Below, one piece after another: positions 1-12,150 of a stretch of 64,000 nucleotides of DNA. Position numbers and translations under genes: made by a program. The first letter of the stretch is position 1. The number at the start of each line of letters is the position of its first letter. The DNA is from Tachypleus tridentatus (Eukaryota; Arthropoda; Merostomata; Xiphosura; Limulidae): positions 28,747,276 through 28,811,275 of the forward strand of contig NW_027467782.1 in NCBI RefSeq assembly GCF_004210375.1, written 5' to 3'. The notes under the pieces are model-generated. The model saw only the letters and a list, made by a program, of their open reading frames with translations, was not told the origin of the DNA and ran no database searches.

Positions 1-923
1 TAGATTTATATCAATTTTAAAATATATGAAACTATGAGCAGACTAAAGACACAACCGAACTCCTTGAAAACCTAGATTGAAAGAACACTAGCTTTTTCGA
101 AGATTAAAATAGCTAAAAAAACTACTTTAGCAACATCTTAAGCTACTGATTGGTTATTCACATGTCATATACTGTAGTAAGAGTATATAAAGGACTGTTT
201 CAAACATTGGAAAGAGTTGAATAGGGCCCACTGTGTTAAAGACCTCATACCTTTTTATTTTATATTCTAGCTTGTCAAAGTTAGTAATCTGAGTTCCTAA
301 TTTGTATGAAACTGTGAACTTAGTATTTTGACACCACAAACATCTAATTTTAAACTGTGCAGCATTAAACATAACATGTGACTCACTAAAATAAATATTT
401 ATGTTCTTTTAATACTTATTTTAAAACTAAGAAATTAACTCATACATAACATTAAATAGTAAAATTATAATCTACAATTTGATTCCAAACTTACTGACAC
501 AAATTCATAAAATATTTGTTCAATACAATCTTGAATGCAAGTCAACAAACACAACAAGATGGCCTCTGATCCATGACCCAAGGATTAAACATTGTTAAGT
601 CCTTAATACTGCATGAAAGTTAGACCACACAATACTGAATATAATGCACCAGATTAAGTCACAGTATAACTATACACTTGCTACATGGATGAAAAGGTCC
701 TGTCACAAACTACAGCTCTTGAAAGAACATGATGACTTGTTTGTACATCTCTTGAATGTTAAAGACCTAAGTGACATACATAGGTTTGTGTACACACTAC
801 CATTTAAAATATTCAATTGCTCTTCATTAAACTATAAGTCAAACTCAGGGTTTAGATGGTAATGTATCAAAAATGGAAACTAATGCTTTCTTAAACTAAA
901 AATGCACTTCTAATAATACTTAC

Positions 924-985
924 CTATGCAGACATTACAGCTATTTCATGATCTCTAAGGATTCCATATTTTGCCCATCTAAGCA
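924..985 (-). other. Candidate short exon ending in TAG at the donor
   Basis: Minus-strand segment between a ttagtattttcag acceptor and a perfect gtaagt donor. The best frame reads LRWAKYGILRDHEIAVMSA and then TAG directly before the donor. Not recognised. It may be a chance pair of splice-like sites in an ATR intron, or a degraded exon. Confidence 0.2.
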
Positions 986-2053
986 CTGAAAATACTAACT
1001 TCAGTCTTTTATACCCAACTTAAATACCTTAGACAAGTTCTAACTAGCAAACTGCTCCACAAACTTTAATGTGCCTTCTAACTAGGTACTGTATATAACC
1101 ATCTCATCCTGACAACACAGTCACTTTTTCTGAGAAATACATTTGGTTTTAGTGGGAAGGTAGAACAGGAGAGTGTCAGTGAAGGTAAGTATTATCGAAA
1201 ATGCATGTTCAGTTAACTTTCGAAATAGACCATCTATTGACACTAGAATCCCATGTTAAGAAGGTGGAGGGGCTGGTGCAGGCATGATCCATACAGAAAG
1301 TGTCTTCATAGAACAGGAGTATACCAAGAAAAAGAATAGTACAAGAGTGGGAGAACTGAACTACCTCCAGAACAGATATGCTCTTCACCTGAAACTTAAT
1401 TTTTATATCCAAGGTGGAACAGAATACGAGTAATCATTCGTATAGGTTAGCCTCAACCAGGTAGCCAAGGTTGGATTTAGGCAGTCATGAAACCTGTATC
1501 TCATGTTAGTGGTTAGGGTTATTGGACCACAATGTTTTTTGTGTGTATATAAATATATATGACTGGATCTCAACCTGTAGCCAAAGAATGATGCTTTACA
1601 CAATGAGAAAGTAACAACAACTAAATGGACAAACCTTCTCCTCTACCTAAAGGAATCTAAAAGGCAACACAACAGTTTTAGAAATACAGGCTAGACTAAT
1701 AATGAAATTAATGTTTTCTTAAAGAACACTGTAGAAAATTTGTTACCCAAAAGTTATTACCACCACTAGCTTCTACAGATGAAAGTCTTGTAGTAAATTC
1801 AATTATTTTACATGAGAAGATATTCTGGTAACTCTGCTTCAAATTTTGAAATTATTACCCTAATAAATCATTACTTATTTCCTAGCAAAGTGACATTTTT
1901 ATGTTGTAAAAACATAATCAAGGCTGTTAATCAATGACTAGAACAGGCATTTTAATTGTTTTATAATATTTACAGTCTTTAATTTCTCAAAGAAAAAGAA
2001 TATAAAATACCAGTAACTTAAGCTCATGATTAATTAATGAGTATTCCAACTAC

Positions 2054-2261
2054 CTTTCCCTTTATTTGCAGGCTTGGAGTTATTCTGGTTTCTAGATCTC
2101 AACATCACAAAATACTGACGACACCAAACCGTTAAACAATCCAATATTGAAAACACAGTCTGGGCACTCAAGTGGCAAAGGTCAGTCTTCTCATGAAACT
2201 TCAATTTGCTCTGTTCAGCTTGGTCAACATGGCTTAGAACAGCCATAATCTCTCTGTAGAT
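2054..2261 (-). CDS. ATR: ATR kinase exon (FAT region, downstream part)
   Basis: Minus-strand exon of 208 nt, acceptor ctatag, donor gtagtt, phase 0 to phase 1. It encodes I-Y-R-E-I-M-A-V-L and then LCHLSAQTVFSILDCLTVW. From memory this matches human ATR (VYAEIMAVL ... LCQLSTQTVFSMLDHLTQW) almost position for position. It is intact. At least one exon between this and 5667-5815 must exist, because the donor there is phase 2 and this acceptor is phase 0; see 2521-2750 and 4092-4202 for weak candidates. Exons further toward the kinase domain would lie left of this window. Confidence 0.85.
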
Positions 2262-2520
2262 CTATAGACCCAAATACATAAAAAGTTTTGCTTTTCTTTT
2301 TATAATAACACATATTAATTCTAAATTTTAGTGAGATTAAAATCTACCTTGATTATCAACATTAAAAAAATTATTTCACATTCCATTTTGCTTTTAAAAA
2401 TTCTACTACTAAAACAAGCAGCAAAATATTTCATAGATTCTTGTAATTTATAATATCTATGATAACGCAAAAACTGCTGTGAACACATTATTCAGCTCAC
2501 ATTTTCAGTTCATTTTGGTA

Positions 2521-2750
2521 TAAATCAGTCATCTTTACACCTCCACAATTCTGGGGATTTCATCTTAATATGTAGGACAACCACCATGAACAACAAAGGC
2601 AGTACAGCACTGATGCTGTGTACTCGAAATCAGAATGTTCATTAAGTTCTAAGGCATCAGTCATCACTCCATTAAAAACAAATACCTTCAGGGCATTTTC
2701 AGTATTCTGAATTATTTCATAGGATGTGATGAAGCTCACAAGAGTATCTC
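2521..2750 (-). pseudogene. Coding-like segment, possible frameshifted ATR exon
   Basis: On the minus strand a frame reads VSFITSYEIIQNTENALKVF and continues open through TASV near 2610. A one-base shift there gives a hydrophobic LPLLFMVVVL, which would fit the LLPHILVYVLL part of ATR expected between the exons at 5667 and 2261. Stops lie before and after and no clean splice sites were found. It could instead be an unrelated old coding fragment. I see conservation-like composition, not proof. Confidence 0.3.
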
Positions 2751-4091
2751 ATGCATGAACAATGGATATGAAGACTGGTGACACACTTCACTCAATCCCC
2801 TCTTTTTGAAGACGATGTACTGATTACTTCTACACAGTTAGAATGAAAATCATAATTCATTATTCATTATGTGACAGAACACAGGATAATAGAATTTAAG
2901 GCATTAGTAGTCCAATCAGAAGATCGTAAAACAAAGTCTTCCAATGTTCATTACTGTCAACACCAACTTGAAACACCATCATATGTACAATGTCTCCATA
3001 TGAATATGGTATTTAACCTGACTCTCAGATACTCATCAAATAAGCACATAGCTGTTATGTGGTAGCAGGGTGAGACATAGCTCACTTGTAAAATTACTAT
3101 TCTTATATTGTTGGTCCACTTGGTATGTTCTTGGCACAATAAGAAGCAAGTCATTTCCTGCTATATGTGAGCATAATGCACCTTAGTAGGTGTGTGAAAT
3201 ACAAGCTATCCTCGTATAATCTCTATTTTAGTAGTCTGTATACTTACAGTGCCAAAGTAAAAACTACAGACATTTGACACAGTCTAAGAGCAAGTTTAAC
3301 CAACCAAACAGAGCTTTAGACACCTGACTCAACCTAGATGCAGTATTTTTAAACCTATCTCCCTGTGCATCATTTACTATTGCAGTAACACTGTAGTCTT
3401 ACACTGCACAGCATTCAAAAAACAAACAATGTTGTCTTATATAATTATATAAATCAAAATCACTGTTCAACTGGTATTTTTAATGCTATAACATTTGGTG
3501 TAACATGCAAAAGTGGATTATAGTTTATTTTAACACTCGTGTTTTTCATATTACATTATATTTGTTGAAAGCTATGACAAGACTTCAGTGCACATAAGCT
3601 AAGTAAACATGTACGGTAAATAAAAACAAATTATTCTAATAATTCAAACTATTTCTTCTTGAATGTTACTGTTAAGTTTATAGCACTCATAAGATACACA
3701 TAAATAATTTAATATCTATTAAAAAAAAACATTATTAGATATAAATTCATGCTGTCCAAGAATACTCTTAGCAAAAATATTGTTAATTAGACTGACAAAA
3801 GTAACGTTGATCTCAATTTCAAAGATCTGACCATAGGTCACTCATACATTTTTGACAGTTTTATCTTTGTTTCTGGCAGTGACAGTTGTAACTGGCAAAA
3901 TAAACTGTCAAAAGAAATAATGTTACTTTCAATCAAGTTGAAATTGACTAGATATGTAAGATGGAACTAGGATTTGTAATCAACAATAAGAAAGAAAGTA
4001 AATTTTTTGATAAAAGGAAGTACTTTTAATATTATTTTGAAAATAGTTTCTCACAATAGAATTCACATCCTGAAAAACGACTGAAAGACTA

Positions 4092-4202
4092 AAGTTAAGT
4101 AAAATGTTCCAAAAGTCAGAATACCTTTGGCTGACTGATGGATAATTAACCAATTCAGAATCTTTTCTATTTACTGTAAACATCAAAGCAGATGTACTGG
4201 TA
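4092..4202 (-). other. Weak candidate exon in ATR intron
   Basis: On the minus strand a frame open over NRKDSELVNYPSVSQ ends at a possible donor (AAAG|gtattc). Two possible acceptors exist upstream (ttacag and taccag); only the second matches the phase 2 donor of the exon at 5667, and it lacks a pyrimidine tract. The position suits the poorly conserved ATR linker between two exons, but sequence similarity is not convincing. Confidence 0.2.
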
Positions 4203-5666
4203 CTGGTATTTTCTTTCTGTTCCCTGCTTTCTTACCCCTTAAAATATTTTATTACCAGATCTAAACAAAATTAATGATTGGCCAATCTGATAAGAGAAGA
4301 TGCAGAAGTCTGTCAAATGGCTATCAATGCTAAGCTCTGTCTTTAAAATTTCACAGCCTATCAGTTGTATTACATTCTTTACTTCTGAAAAAAGAAAATG
4401 TCATATAAAGAATTATGTACATTTACTTCTATACTTTATATTAATTCTTAAAACAAACATTTTCCTTTTCTTCATTGCTTGCATCTTGTAAAACATTAAC
4501 CATGATGTGAGGAAGAAGAAAAACTGCTGTCTTCACATCGTTTTTGACAATCATGAAGCATGACTGAAAAACTCTAGCTGTATTCTCTCGCTTTATCTGA
4601 GAAATTAAATACACAAAACCATATAAATTTTATAAAACTAAGGGCATTTAAAAACATGCTAATGAGCATGGAAAAGTTAGTTTTAAATTGAAATGATTTT
4701 GGTTGTTTTTCTCTATGGCATAATCTGTTCTCAAAAAGCGGTTTTATAAAAAACTATTTTGCATTATTTCTTTTCTTTCCATTAAAAACAGAAAATTAAC
4801 ATATACAAAGACAAAATGAGAGAATTTTAAGTGTAATGTGGTGATTATAATCTAGTACTTGTCTTTGATACTACAGTAGTCTACCCCCAAAAGAAATTCT
4901 AAAAGTGTATACCACCTTTATGTTCTAAACATATTTGTAGAGTAAGTTTCAATAATGTGCTCCTAATGGGCTAAAACTGTGACAAATGTTACAGAACTGT
5001 GTGCACGTTACTTAATAGTTGAAATTAACATTCTCCTGAATTAGAAAAGGAAATGAAACTCAGACTTACAAGAACTGTGTGAACAGATATGTTTAGCTGA
5101 ACTGTGAGGTGCCTCTGTTTCAGTAATATTTTTATCTACACAGTCTGATCTCTAGTTCAAATTTTGTCATGGTTTTAATTAATATAATAATCACCTATGA
5201 CAATAATATTGATTAGCAACCTAATTATCTCATTTCTTTTATCACAGAAAAGTGCTTCTTACCTTCTGAGAAGACAAGATGCCCAATTACAGGCCTAATC
5301 TTTAAAAGTGCTTCCTAGTTTGCTCCCATATATTGGGCATGGAAAGGAAGTCCTCTTGTTACTAGACATAATGTACCTATCAAATAATAACAGAAAACCT
5401 GATGAACTTTTTTTTAACTTTTATTAAAAAAGCAGAACAACTTCAATAGTCAAATAACTTTTCAGTTTATGTGAAATATTAAAAAAAATTGAGTTTTTAA
5501 TGTTTAAACTATGCTAAAATACTGTTGAATTGTAATGTTTTATAACACAGTAAAGATAAAAGAAAAACATAACACAATGAACAATGTTAGAAAAAAAATT
5601 GATAAGAAAGAAAATAATTGAAAATTACTGTCTAAATTTCATTATAATAAAAAATAAAATACATAC

Positions 5667-5815
5667 CTAGAGTGCTGCAAAGGTACCAAAATTTCTTGAA
5701 CCTCTTCTGAAAACCTGTTCCAAAGACTACCACTTGGTCTCACAATTTGTGACAACTCTCCACTTTGACAAGTATATATCTGTAAGGTTTCCTGCAGTGC
5801 TTAAGATGCACAGTC
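5667..5815 (-). pseudogene. ATR: ATR kinase exon with in-frame TAA
   Basis: Minus-strand exon of 149 nt, acceptor ttcttttttgtag, donor gtatgt. Phase 0 entry fits the upstream exon at 9008-9143. Translation gives D-C-A-S-stop-A-L-Q-E followed by an open stretch containing SLWNRFSEEVQEILVPL, matching from memory the ATR sequence after DSAAYAIQE. The stop (TAA, 5801-5803) sits where ATR has tyrosine. An internal acceptor CTGCAG at 5791/5792 is in the same phase and would skip exactly eight codons including the stop. Either this copy is decaying, the base is an assembly error, or the inner acceptor is used. Confidence 0.78.
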
Positions 5816-5951
5816 CTACAAAAAAGAAAAATGTGTATTTTACATAAGAAAACAGTCATAAACACAGCATGAAAAACTTCAGTTCCAGAAAGAAAGAAAA
5901 ACGTTAGGAAGTGGAGAAATAAAAATAACAATAAATACACACAATACCATA

Positions 5952-6130
5952 TGTTTACTGTGAAAGGCCTACAGTATCATACGTGACTATGTTTACTGTG
6001 AAAGACATAAGGTATCACGTGTGACTGTGCTTACTGTGAAAGATATAAGGTATTATGTGTGACTGTGTTTAATGTGAAAGATATAAGGTATCACGTGTGA
6101 CTGTGCTTACTGTGAAAGACCTAAAGTATT
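5952..6130. repeat. 38-bp minisatellite, about 4.7 copies
   Basis: The motif starting TGTTTACTGTGAAAG recurs at 5952, 5990, 6028, 6066 and 6104, an exact 38-bp period, with a variable TATCACGTGTGACTG half. It lies in an ATR intron beside a purine-rich unclassified repeat. Confidence 0.85.
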
Positions 6131-8290
6131 AAAAGGAATATGAGAGGATAATGGATGATGATTTCCTTGATAAACAAATCCCAATTCAAGAGGAGTGGAA
6201 GACTTGTAGTATGCATGAAGAAAAAGTTCACATACAAAGGGCAACACTAAATAAGAACAGTTAATCTTGTGAGAGATGGCAAGTACATTGAAAATACATT
6301 TTCAGTATAGGGAAAATTAAGACTTCTGATATGGTAATTATCTACTCTCACAATATTAGCTAGAATCTTACATTGATAACAAGGAGGGACCAGTGTGAGG
6401 ATATGACAAAAGAATATTTTAAAATTATCTGAAGGATATCTTGGAAATGAAAGAATCAGATCTGAAGATCATAGAAAGGGGAAGTGGACCATTTCTAAGC
6501 CAGGGATACTCTTCATCCGATTATGGAACGTGTGAAATATAAGGGAAAAAAATGAGAGGAGTACATCAGAGTGAGAGAGAATGTGGCAAGAAAGTGGTCA
6601 TAACCAATACTATAACTCAATCTCAAAATAAAAAAGGCAGGTAAACAAAAGATACACCCCTAGGTGTACAGCAGCTTGGATGCAATGGACTACACATAGT
6701 AAATCAACTACTTTCAAAACATGCCCATGGGATACCAACATCCATGTGAGTGTAGAATAAAGAGCATACCCTCTTTACCTCAATCCCATGAAATGGGGAA
6801 TTGAAACCCACTCTAATTCCTGGGTATGACACTAGGATTAGATCTGAGCTATTGAATTGGTATCAACAGAATGTCTGTTGCATGTAATCAACTCCCATAA
6901 CTATGAAATGGGCCAGGACCATCCATAGACAATATCATACCCCTAATATTAAGATGAGAAAACAAGAAACAAGAGGTAGCCAATGACAGAACCAGAACAA
7001 TTTCACAAATCATTGCTGTGACCCACAGCCAAGATGGAGGAAATTGAGTTCGGAAGATAGTTAACTTGAAATATGTGTGAGAACTTAAGTAAATGCGTTC
7101 ACTCTAAATTCAAAACCTTCTTATAGTGTAACAACATTTAGTTGAGAGTAGGATGACAGTTTCCTATAAAAGGGATGAATTACATCTTGATGTCTCATTC
7201 TGTTGTCAATGGTTATCATAAAGAGAAGAATATCACATCATCTACACCCATAAAATACCACCACCCTATTCTGTAATTGATTGGTTATTGTGAGTAACTC
7301 ATTCAGCTGGGTGCCTTCAGGGTCAACCACCTCAGCAATTTGGAACTGGAGTTGTAAGGATGCCCATACTTCACTTGAAGCAAGGAAGGTGACAATGTGG
7401 TGGTGAAATCCAAAGCAGTATCACCACATAACCACAAAATCTTATTTTGAAAAATCAGACCATACTGAGTTATTAATTCTAGGAATGATTGGGATGGACA
7501 ACAAACCCCTTCTGTTTTCCCATTCAGTCCAAGGGTGATACAGTCTAGGATGGGCTTGGTTATGAAACACAAAATATTATGAAAATCATGAACCTATATG
7601 TGATTTTGTGGAACACCCCATCTCAATGATGAATGTGTGAAGCCATGGAAGATAAATTGAACACATCATGGAAGTACAGTGTGGATTTAAAGTATAAAAA
7701 AATCCTGGTGTCTGACCACAGAACAGGATCAAAATAATGATGAATGAAAAGAAGACCTGTGAAACGAAAAAGGAAAGTATAAATAGAAACTTAACAGTCA
7801 GTCACACAGAATTATGAAGAATGGCTACAGGTGGAAGATAAAACCCCAAACAAAGAGGAAACTGCAATATAATGGAAGACTTAGAATGGATGACAAAGGC
7901 AAGCAAGGGAAAAGTGAAATTGTCAGATCTGATAGGAGTATACCTAGAACAAATTCCAGGAGAAATAGACCAACTGAAACAAAAGATGGACCTAACTGGC
8001 AAAAAAAGTAGGTAAAAGATCATGAACAGAGGAGGATTGCCAGAGGATAAAGAAAACGTATCCTGGTAGGAAGCAGTATGTCAACAAAGAGCTCTCACTG
8101 AGCACAGAAGCCTACACGGATAAAGTCAAGGGGAAAGATGGAAAATGGAAGAAAAGGAGGAATCACCATCTCGAGCTGCTAACAATAATGCCATATCCCC
8201 AAAAGTGATAGAACCTTGTGAGCAGTAAATACAACCTTAAAAAAGAAAAAGCTCTTCCAAACCTAAGCACTGTCAAATGAGAAGTGATAG
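6131..8290. repeat. Unclassified purine-rich interspersed repeat, copy 1
   Basis: About 2.2 kb of GA-rich DNA sharing collinear blocks with 46970-47700: for example 7540-7570 with 46974-47004 (ACAGTCTRGGATGGG), 7612-7650 with 47040-47080 (CCCCATCTCAA), 7816-7870 with 47267-47320 (ACAGGTGGAAGA) and 8100-8170 with 47610-47680. The copies are old and gapped. No intact ORF is seen; the frames at 7303-7572 and 7814-8011 look like chance. Class unknown. Confidence 0.5.
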
Positions 8291-9007
8291 TTCAGTAGAG
8301 GATCTTTTGATAGTTTATTTATTCTATTTACCTGATGACGATTTAAAACTTTCTCCATTTACAGTGTGTTTCAGTGGCGAGTTATGATTGTCACAATCTG
8401 TATTTTGTTCAAAGCATATATACAATCCAAAATGGTATGCAGTATTTGAAATATATAAAAGCACATTCTGCTGTCATTCGTAAGTCCAGGATTTGGAAAC
8501 ACACCTTAAAATGTGGCTTATGTTTTGTTGCACTGAACTTCTTCACCCATTTGTATCCTTATTTTGAAGACCACAGGAGATTCAAAACATGTTTGTCCAT
8601 ATTTCAGAACATCATGTTACAAACCATTTGTTGGGTAAGAAAGCAACTGGGTAATGTAAACTAAATGTTATATCTCACTGAATATCTAGTGATTACTGTG
8701 ATCAACAATTTGTTTTGAGATTTCTGAAAAAAATTAATATCTCATGTATAGTGAAAGAAATAAATGGCAAGATTCATAGATAATTAAGATTATATTTTAA
8801 ACTAATTTTTTAAAAAATAAATGATTAAGTTTTAACAAATGAAAAACTTAAATTTAAGTAAAGTGAAAATAAAGTATTTTTCAAATCTGTGCAACTTTTG
8901 TGTAGGTAGTCTAATTATTCTAACCATTTCTCATAAGTATGTCAATGTGAAATAAAACCAATAACACAGAGTCAAAAGACACACTTCAGTATAAAATAAC
9001 CACTCAC

Positions 9008-9143
9008 TTGCATTCTGATGCCTTCAGCTGCTAGGAAAGACCTAACAAGCTCTTGAACCAAATCATAAGCAAAGTTTTCATCTTCTACACTTAAATAAAA
9101 AAATGAAGACTTTTGGTTCTCACTCAATCTCCTCATTTCTAAT
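9008..9143 (-). CDS. ATR: ATR kinase exon (FAT region, upstream part)
   Basis: On the minus strand an acceptor (tttgtttttag) and a donor (gtgagt) bound 136 nt: one base completing a codon plus 45 codons, ending phase 0. The peptide contains VEDENFAYDLVQELVRSFLA, which from memory aligns with the FAT-domain segment of animal ATR just before the conserved DSAAYAIQE stretch. ATR is the nuclear PI3K-like Ser/Thr kinase that senses replication stress with ATRIP. The exon is intact. The next exon toward the C-terminus lies at 5667-5815. Upstream exons are not visible; three LINE copies occupy the next 8 kb on that side. Confidence 0.82.
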
Positions 9144-9225
9144 CTAAAAACAAAACAAAAGAAGATAAACATTTATTTAAGTTTCAACTCAAACTTCTTT
9201 ACTTCAAAATAATCTGTATTCCTAT

Positions 9226-9430
9226 ATGTATTCTTGAGACAGCTAATATGGATATTAGAACTTTAATTAACATAAAGCACAGAAGAATATTTTGGTCTTC
9301 TCATGTAATCTTCAGGTTAACAAAGAGAGAGTTTGCAACTGACTCTGCTTTATGTTAATTAAAATTCTAATATCCATACCAGCTGTCTTCAGAATACATT
9401 TTTACTTGAAGTGTGTTTCTCATCTTCACG
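9226..9430 (-). mobile_element. Short palindromic element (MITE-like), copy A
   Basis: Arms at 9226-9280 and 9346-9400 are inverted copies of each other (core ATGGATATTAGAA ... TTAATTAACATAAAG), separated by about 65 bp. The right flank to 9430 matches, in reverse, the left part of the element at 23165-23307, so the two are copies of one family in opposite orientation. Non-coding. Likely moved by a transposase in trans or a foldback-type element. Confidence 0.65.
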
Positions 9431-10144
9431 AATGTATTCCTATATATTACAAATAACTTATGAACTGTTGTTTAGAGATGCACATAAATTATTCATGCAA
9501 GTTAATGTAAAAAATAAAATAAAAAAATGAAGGGCTTTCCAACATCTTTTCTAAAACTTGTCATTTACTGGGATCTATTTTACTGATTTTAACAGATACA
9601 CGAACTCCAATAAACTAAGTTTATTATATTTTGTAACAAAATAATTGCACTGAATACAATAAATAAACTGCAGTGAGTCCAATACAGCTAAAAAACAATA
9701 GAAACAGGTTACTGAATAAGTACTACTGAATTCTTCAGTCTTCATGTTCCCTTAATTATACTTTTTCAATTTCAGTGCAATAACAAGTGATATGAGCCTT
9801 GCATCTTTTTCCCTAAATACTGTTCTTTACCTGCAGTTTGCAACAAAAATCAACTTGTATTTATTGAACACATTATTTCAACTTGCCAAAAGGATTGCTT
9901 TTAAACCTGACTGACTGCTTAAACATAAAATACATCACCATGCAAAATAATTAAGTAAAGTAGATTCAGTCATATTGTCATGAAAAACTTCCTTCACATT
10001 ATTATGTACATAACCACTATTTTAGACTTTGTGATGTTTCTATATAATTGTATTTCATGACTGTTAAGCACTTTCTCATTTTATTATGGCAATTCCTCAT
10101 AACAAAGAAATGGAAACTTTGTTAATCAAAACAACTTTGATATT
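9431..10144. other. AT-rich stretch, nothing recognised
   Basis: Between the palindromic element and LINE copy A; presumed ATR intron or upstream region. Confidence 0.4.
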
Positions 10145-12150
10145 TCCACATTGTGTTCAGTTGGTTGGTGTTTATTGGCACAAACCAACTAGACTATCTA
10201 CACCAAACAAGCAGTAAAATAGGAAAAAGGAATGTCTTATAAAAGGCAAAAAAAATAAATTAAATTAAAACAAAACAATGTCCAAAATTTGGATAAAAGA
10301 TCTAAATAGAATTAAAATGGCAAATGGCCCATAAAAAGTTAAAGACATGAGGAAGTCGGACAGTGTTACCATTTCCAATGTCAAGGGTTAACCCATACTT
10401 AAGGCATATCAAAAATGGTGCCTTCACTTATGATTGTAATGATGGTATGACAGTAATACATGGTTTATTGTGACTTGAGTGTTACAAAGGCCACAAATTG
10501 GTGACTCAGTCGCAGATGAAAGAAATTAATGAGTTAAAAAGCTGTGACCAATGCATAACCTAGTAAGGACAACTACCCCCTCTCAATCATTTGGAGAAAA
10601 ACCTTGGCAGGTTGTACAGAGACACTTTACTTTAAACCATATGCATAAATAGGAATAGAAGAATGGTTTGAAAGATATTTATTAAAGAGATAGTACATTC
10701 AATTGGAAATATCTGCCTTCCTCAGATGACTCAAAGAAAGATAAACAAGTGGGAATGATAATAAGCTATTGCAGTTTGGGCTGATCAGTGGAAACAGCAA
10801 TGACATCCAATGGAACACCCAATTCTACCAGTGCACCTGAATATGAAGGCTAAAAAGAAGAGTGGCACACTGTCTATTCTAAAAGAGCACAGCTCACTGA
10901 GGAAGATAGAACCTCAAGGGAATGCTGTAGTAAGGATTAAAGTTTAATAGCATATCGCCAGAAGCAGGGCTGAAAAACCTGGACCTGGGCAATCACTTAT
11001 CCAAAGAGGGCAAAATACTCTTCACATTGTTAGAAAATAAATCTTTCTGCACTCGCACTGCAGCAATGGTACATAGTGCAGAAGCATATATCTGAAATGG
11101 AGTTGGGGAAAAATAATTTCTGAGTTTCAAGCTAAATGTTGTCAACTGTTTTAAAACACTGCACCTCTTTCTCCTCCACCCACCTAAGACAAGGACAAAA
11201 GTAAAAGAGGTGACAACCACTACTTTTAATGCAATGTGGTTCCAGTTTGTACTCATATGCATTGTGGTCTTTGCCACCACAAAAAGTGCACGTCAAAGAA
11301 CTACGATGTGATGTCTTTGAAATCAAAACTGCTGGCACTGAAAAAATCAGAGAGGGTTAGGAATATACCCACACCTTACAATTCAGGTAGATGTCAAGGC
11401 AGATAGATGTAACAATTTAAATGTCAAAATTACGACACTGGTTGGCAGCATAATTTTGTCCTTGCAAGTGAAGAAATGGCTGCACAACAGAAACTCCTTG
11501 GTTGGGGAAACAAGCAAGAATCTCCAACTCAGGAATGTTCTTCAAATTACTCTCAACAATTACTCCTTGTAAAGAATTCACAGCAGCAAGGGGGAGTAAC
11601 ATCAATGGGTATATCGCCAATGGCCTTAAAATTCAGGAGGTGTTCACTGTGTTTTGGGGTTGATATTTCCACAAAGATGTCCCCAAAACATAGCTTCTTG
11701 ATGGACTTGGGAAAGCCAATATTCCACTCTAATCCCTTTTAAATGAAAAAGGGAGACATATGCCCTAAGGATTAATCAGATAAAGAATGAAGGATTAAAA
11801 ATTGAGCTACAAGATCTGATGGTTGTGGTGATTTTCAAGGATTACAGAATTCATAAGAGTGAGAGGAAGATTTACTACCCATTGACCCTGCCTACAATGG
11901 AGTCCTATGAGGCTACACGTTACAATGCTAAACAAGGGCATTTCAGCTACACCAGGGTTTCATGAACATCATACCCGAACACCAACATCTGACACAATGT
12001 CCACAACACCTGTTGAAAACGTCCAAAACTGGTTCTCAGGTTAATCCTGGAAGGGGTCACCACAAGGCCACCCATCTACAGAAAGTAAACTAAAAATATG
12101 GAGCCTTTCCTGGTAAGACCCCTTACCACACAAAAGAATCACACCAAGCA
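10145..12150 (-). mobile_element. I/Jockey-group LINE, copy A, internally deleted and decayed
   Basis: Minus strand. The right part (11870-12150) matches the 5' leader of copy B (15540-15960). ORF1 follows, broken into pieces at about 10990-11745; the piece at 11132-11338 still shows the zinc-knuckle motif FCGGKDHNAY. The left part (10380-10990) translates to the C-terminal end of ORF2, with a CGLCNTQVTINHVLLSYHHY Cys-Cys-His motif typical of I/Jockey-group elements. A 3' leader to about 10145 is inferred. Most of endonuclease and reverse transcriptase are missing, so ORF1 abuts the ORF2 end. Dead. Confidence 0.65.

Noticed and set aside
1501-1560. CCCTAACC-like motifs suggesting telomeric repeat
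   Set aside because: Only one or two irregular units; no array.
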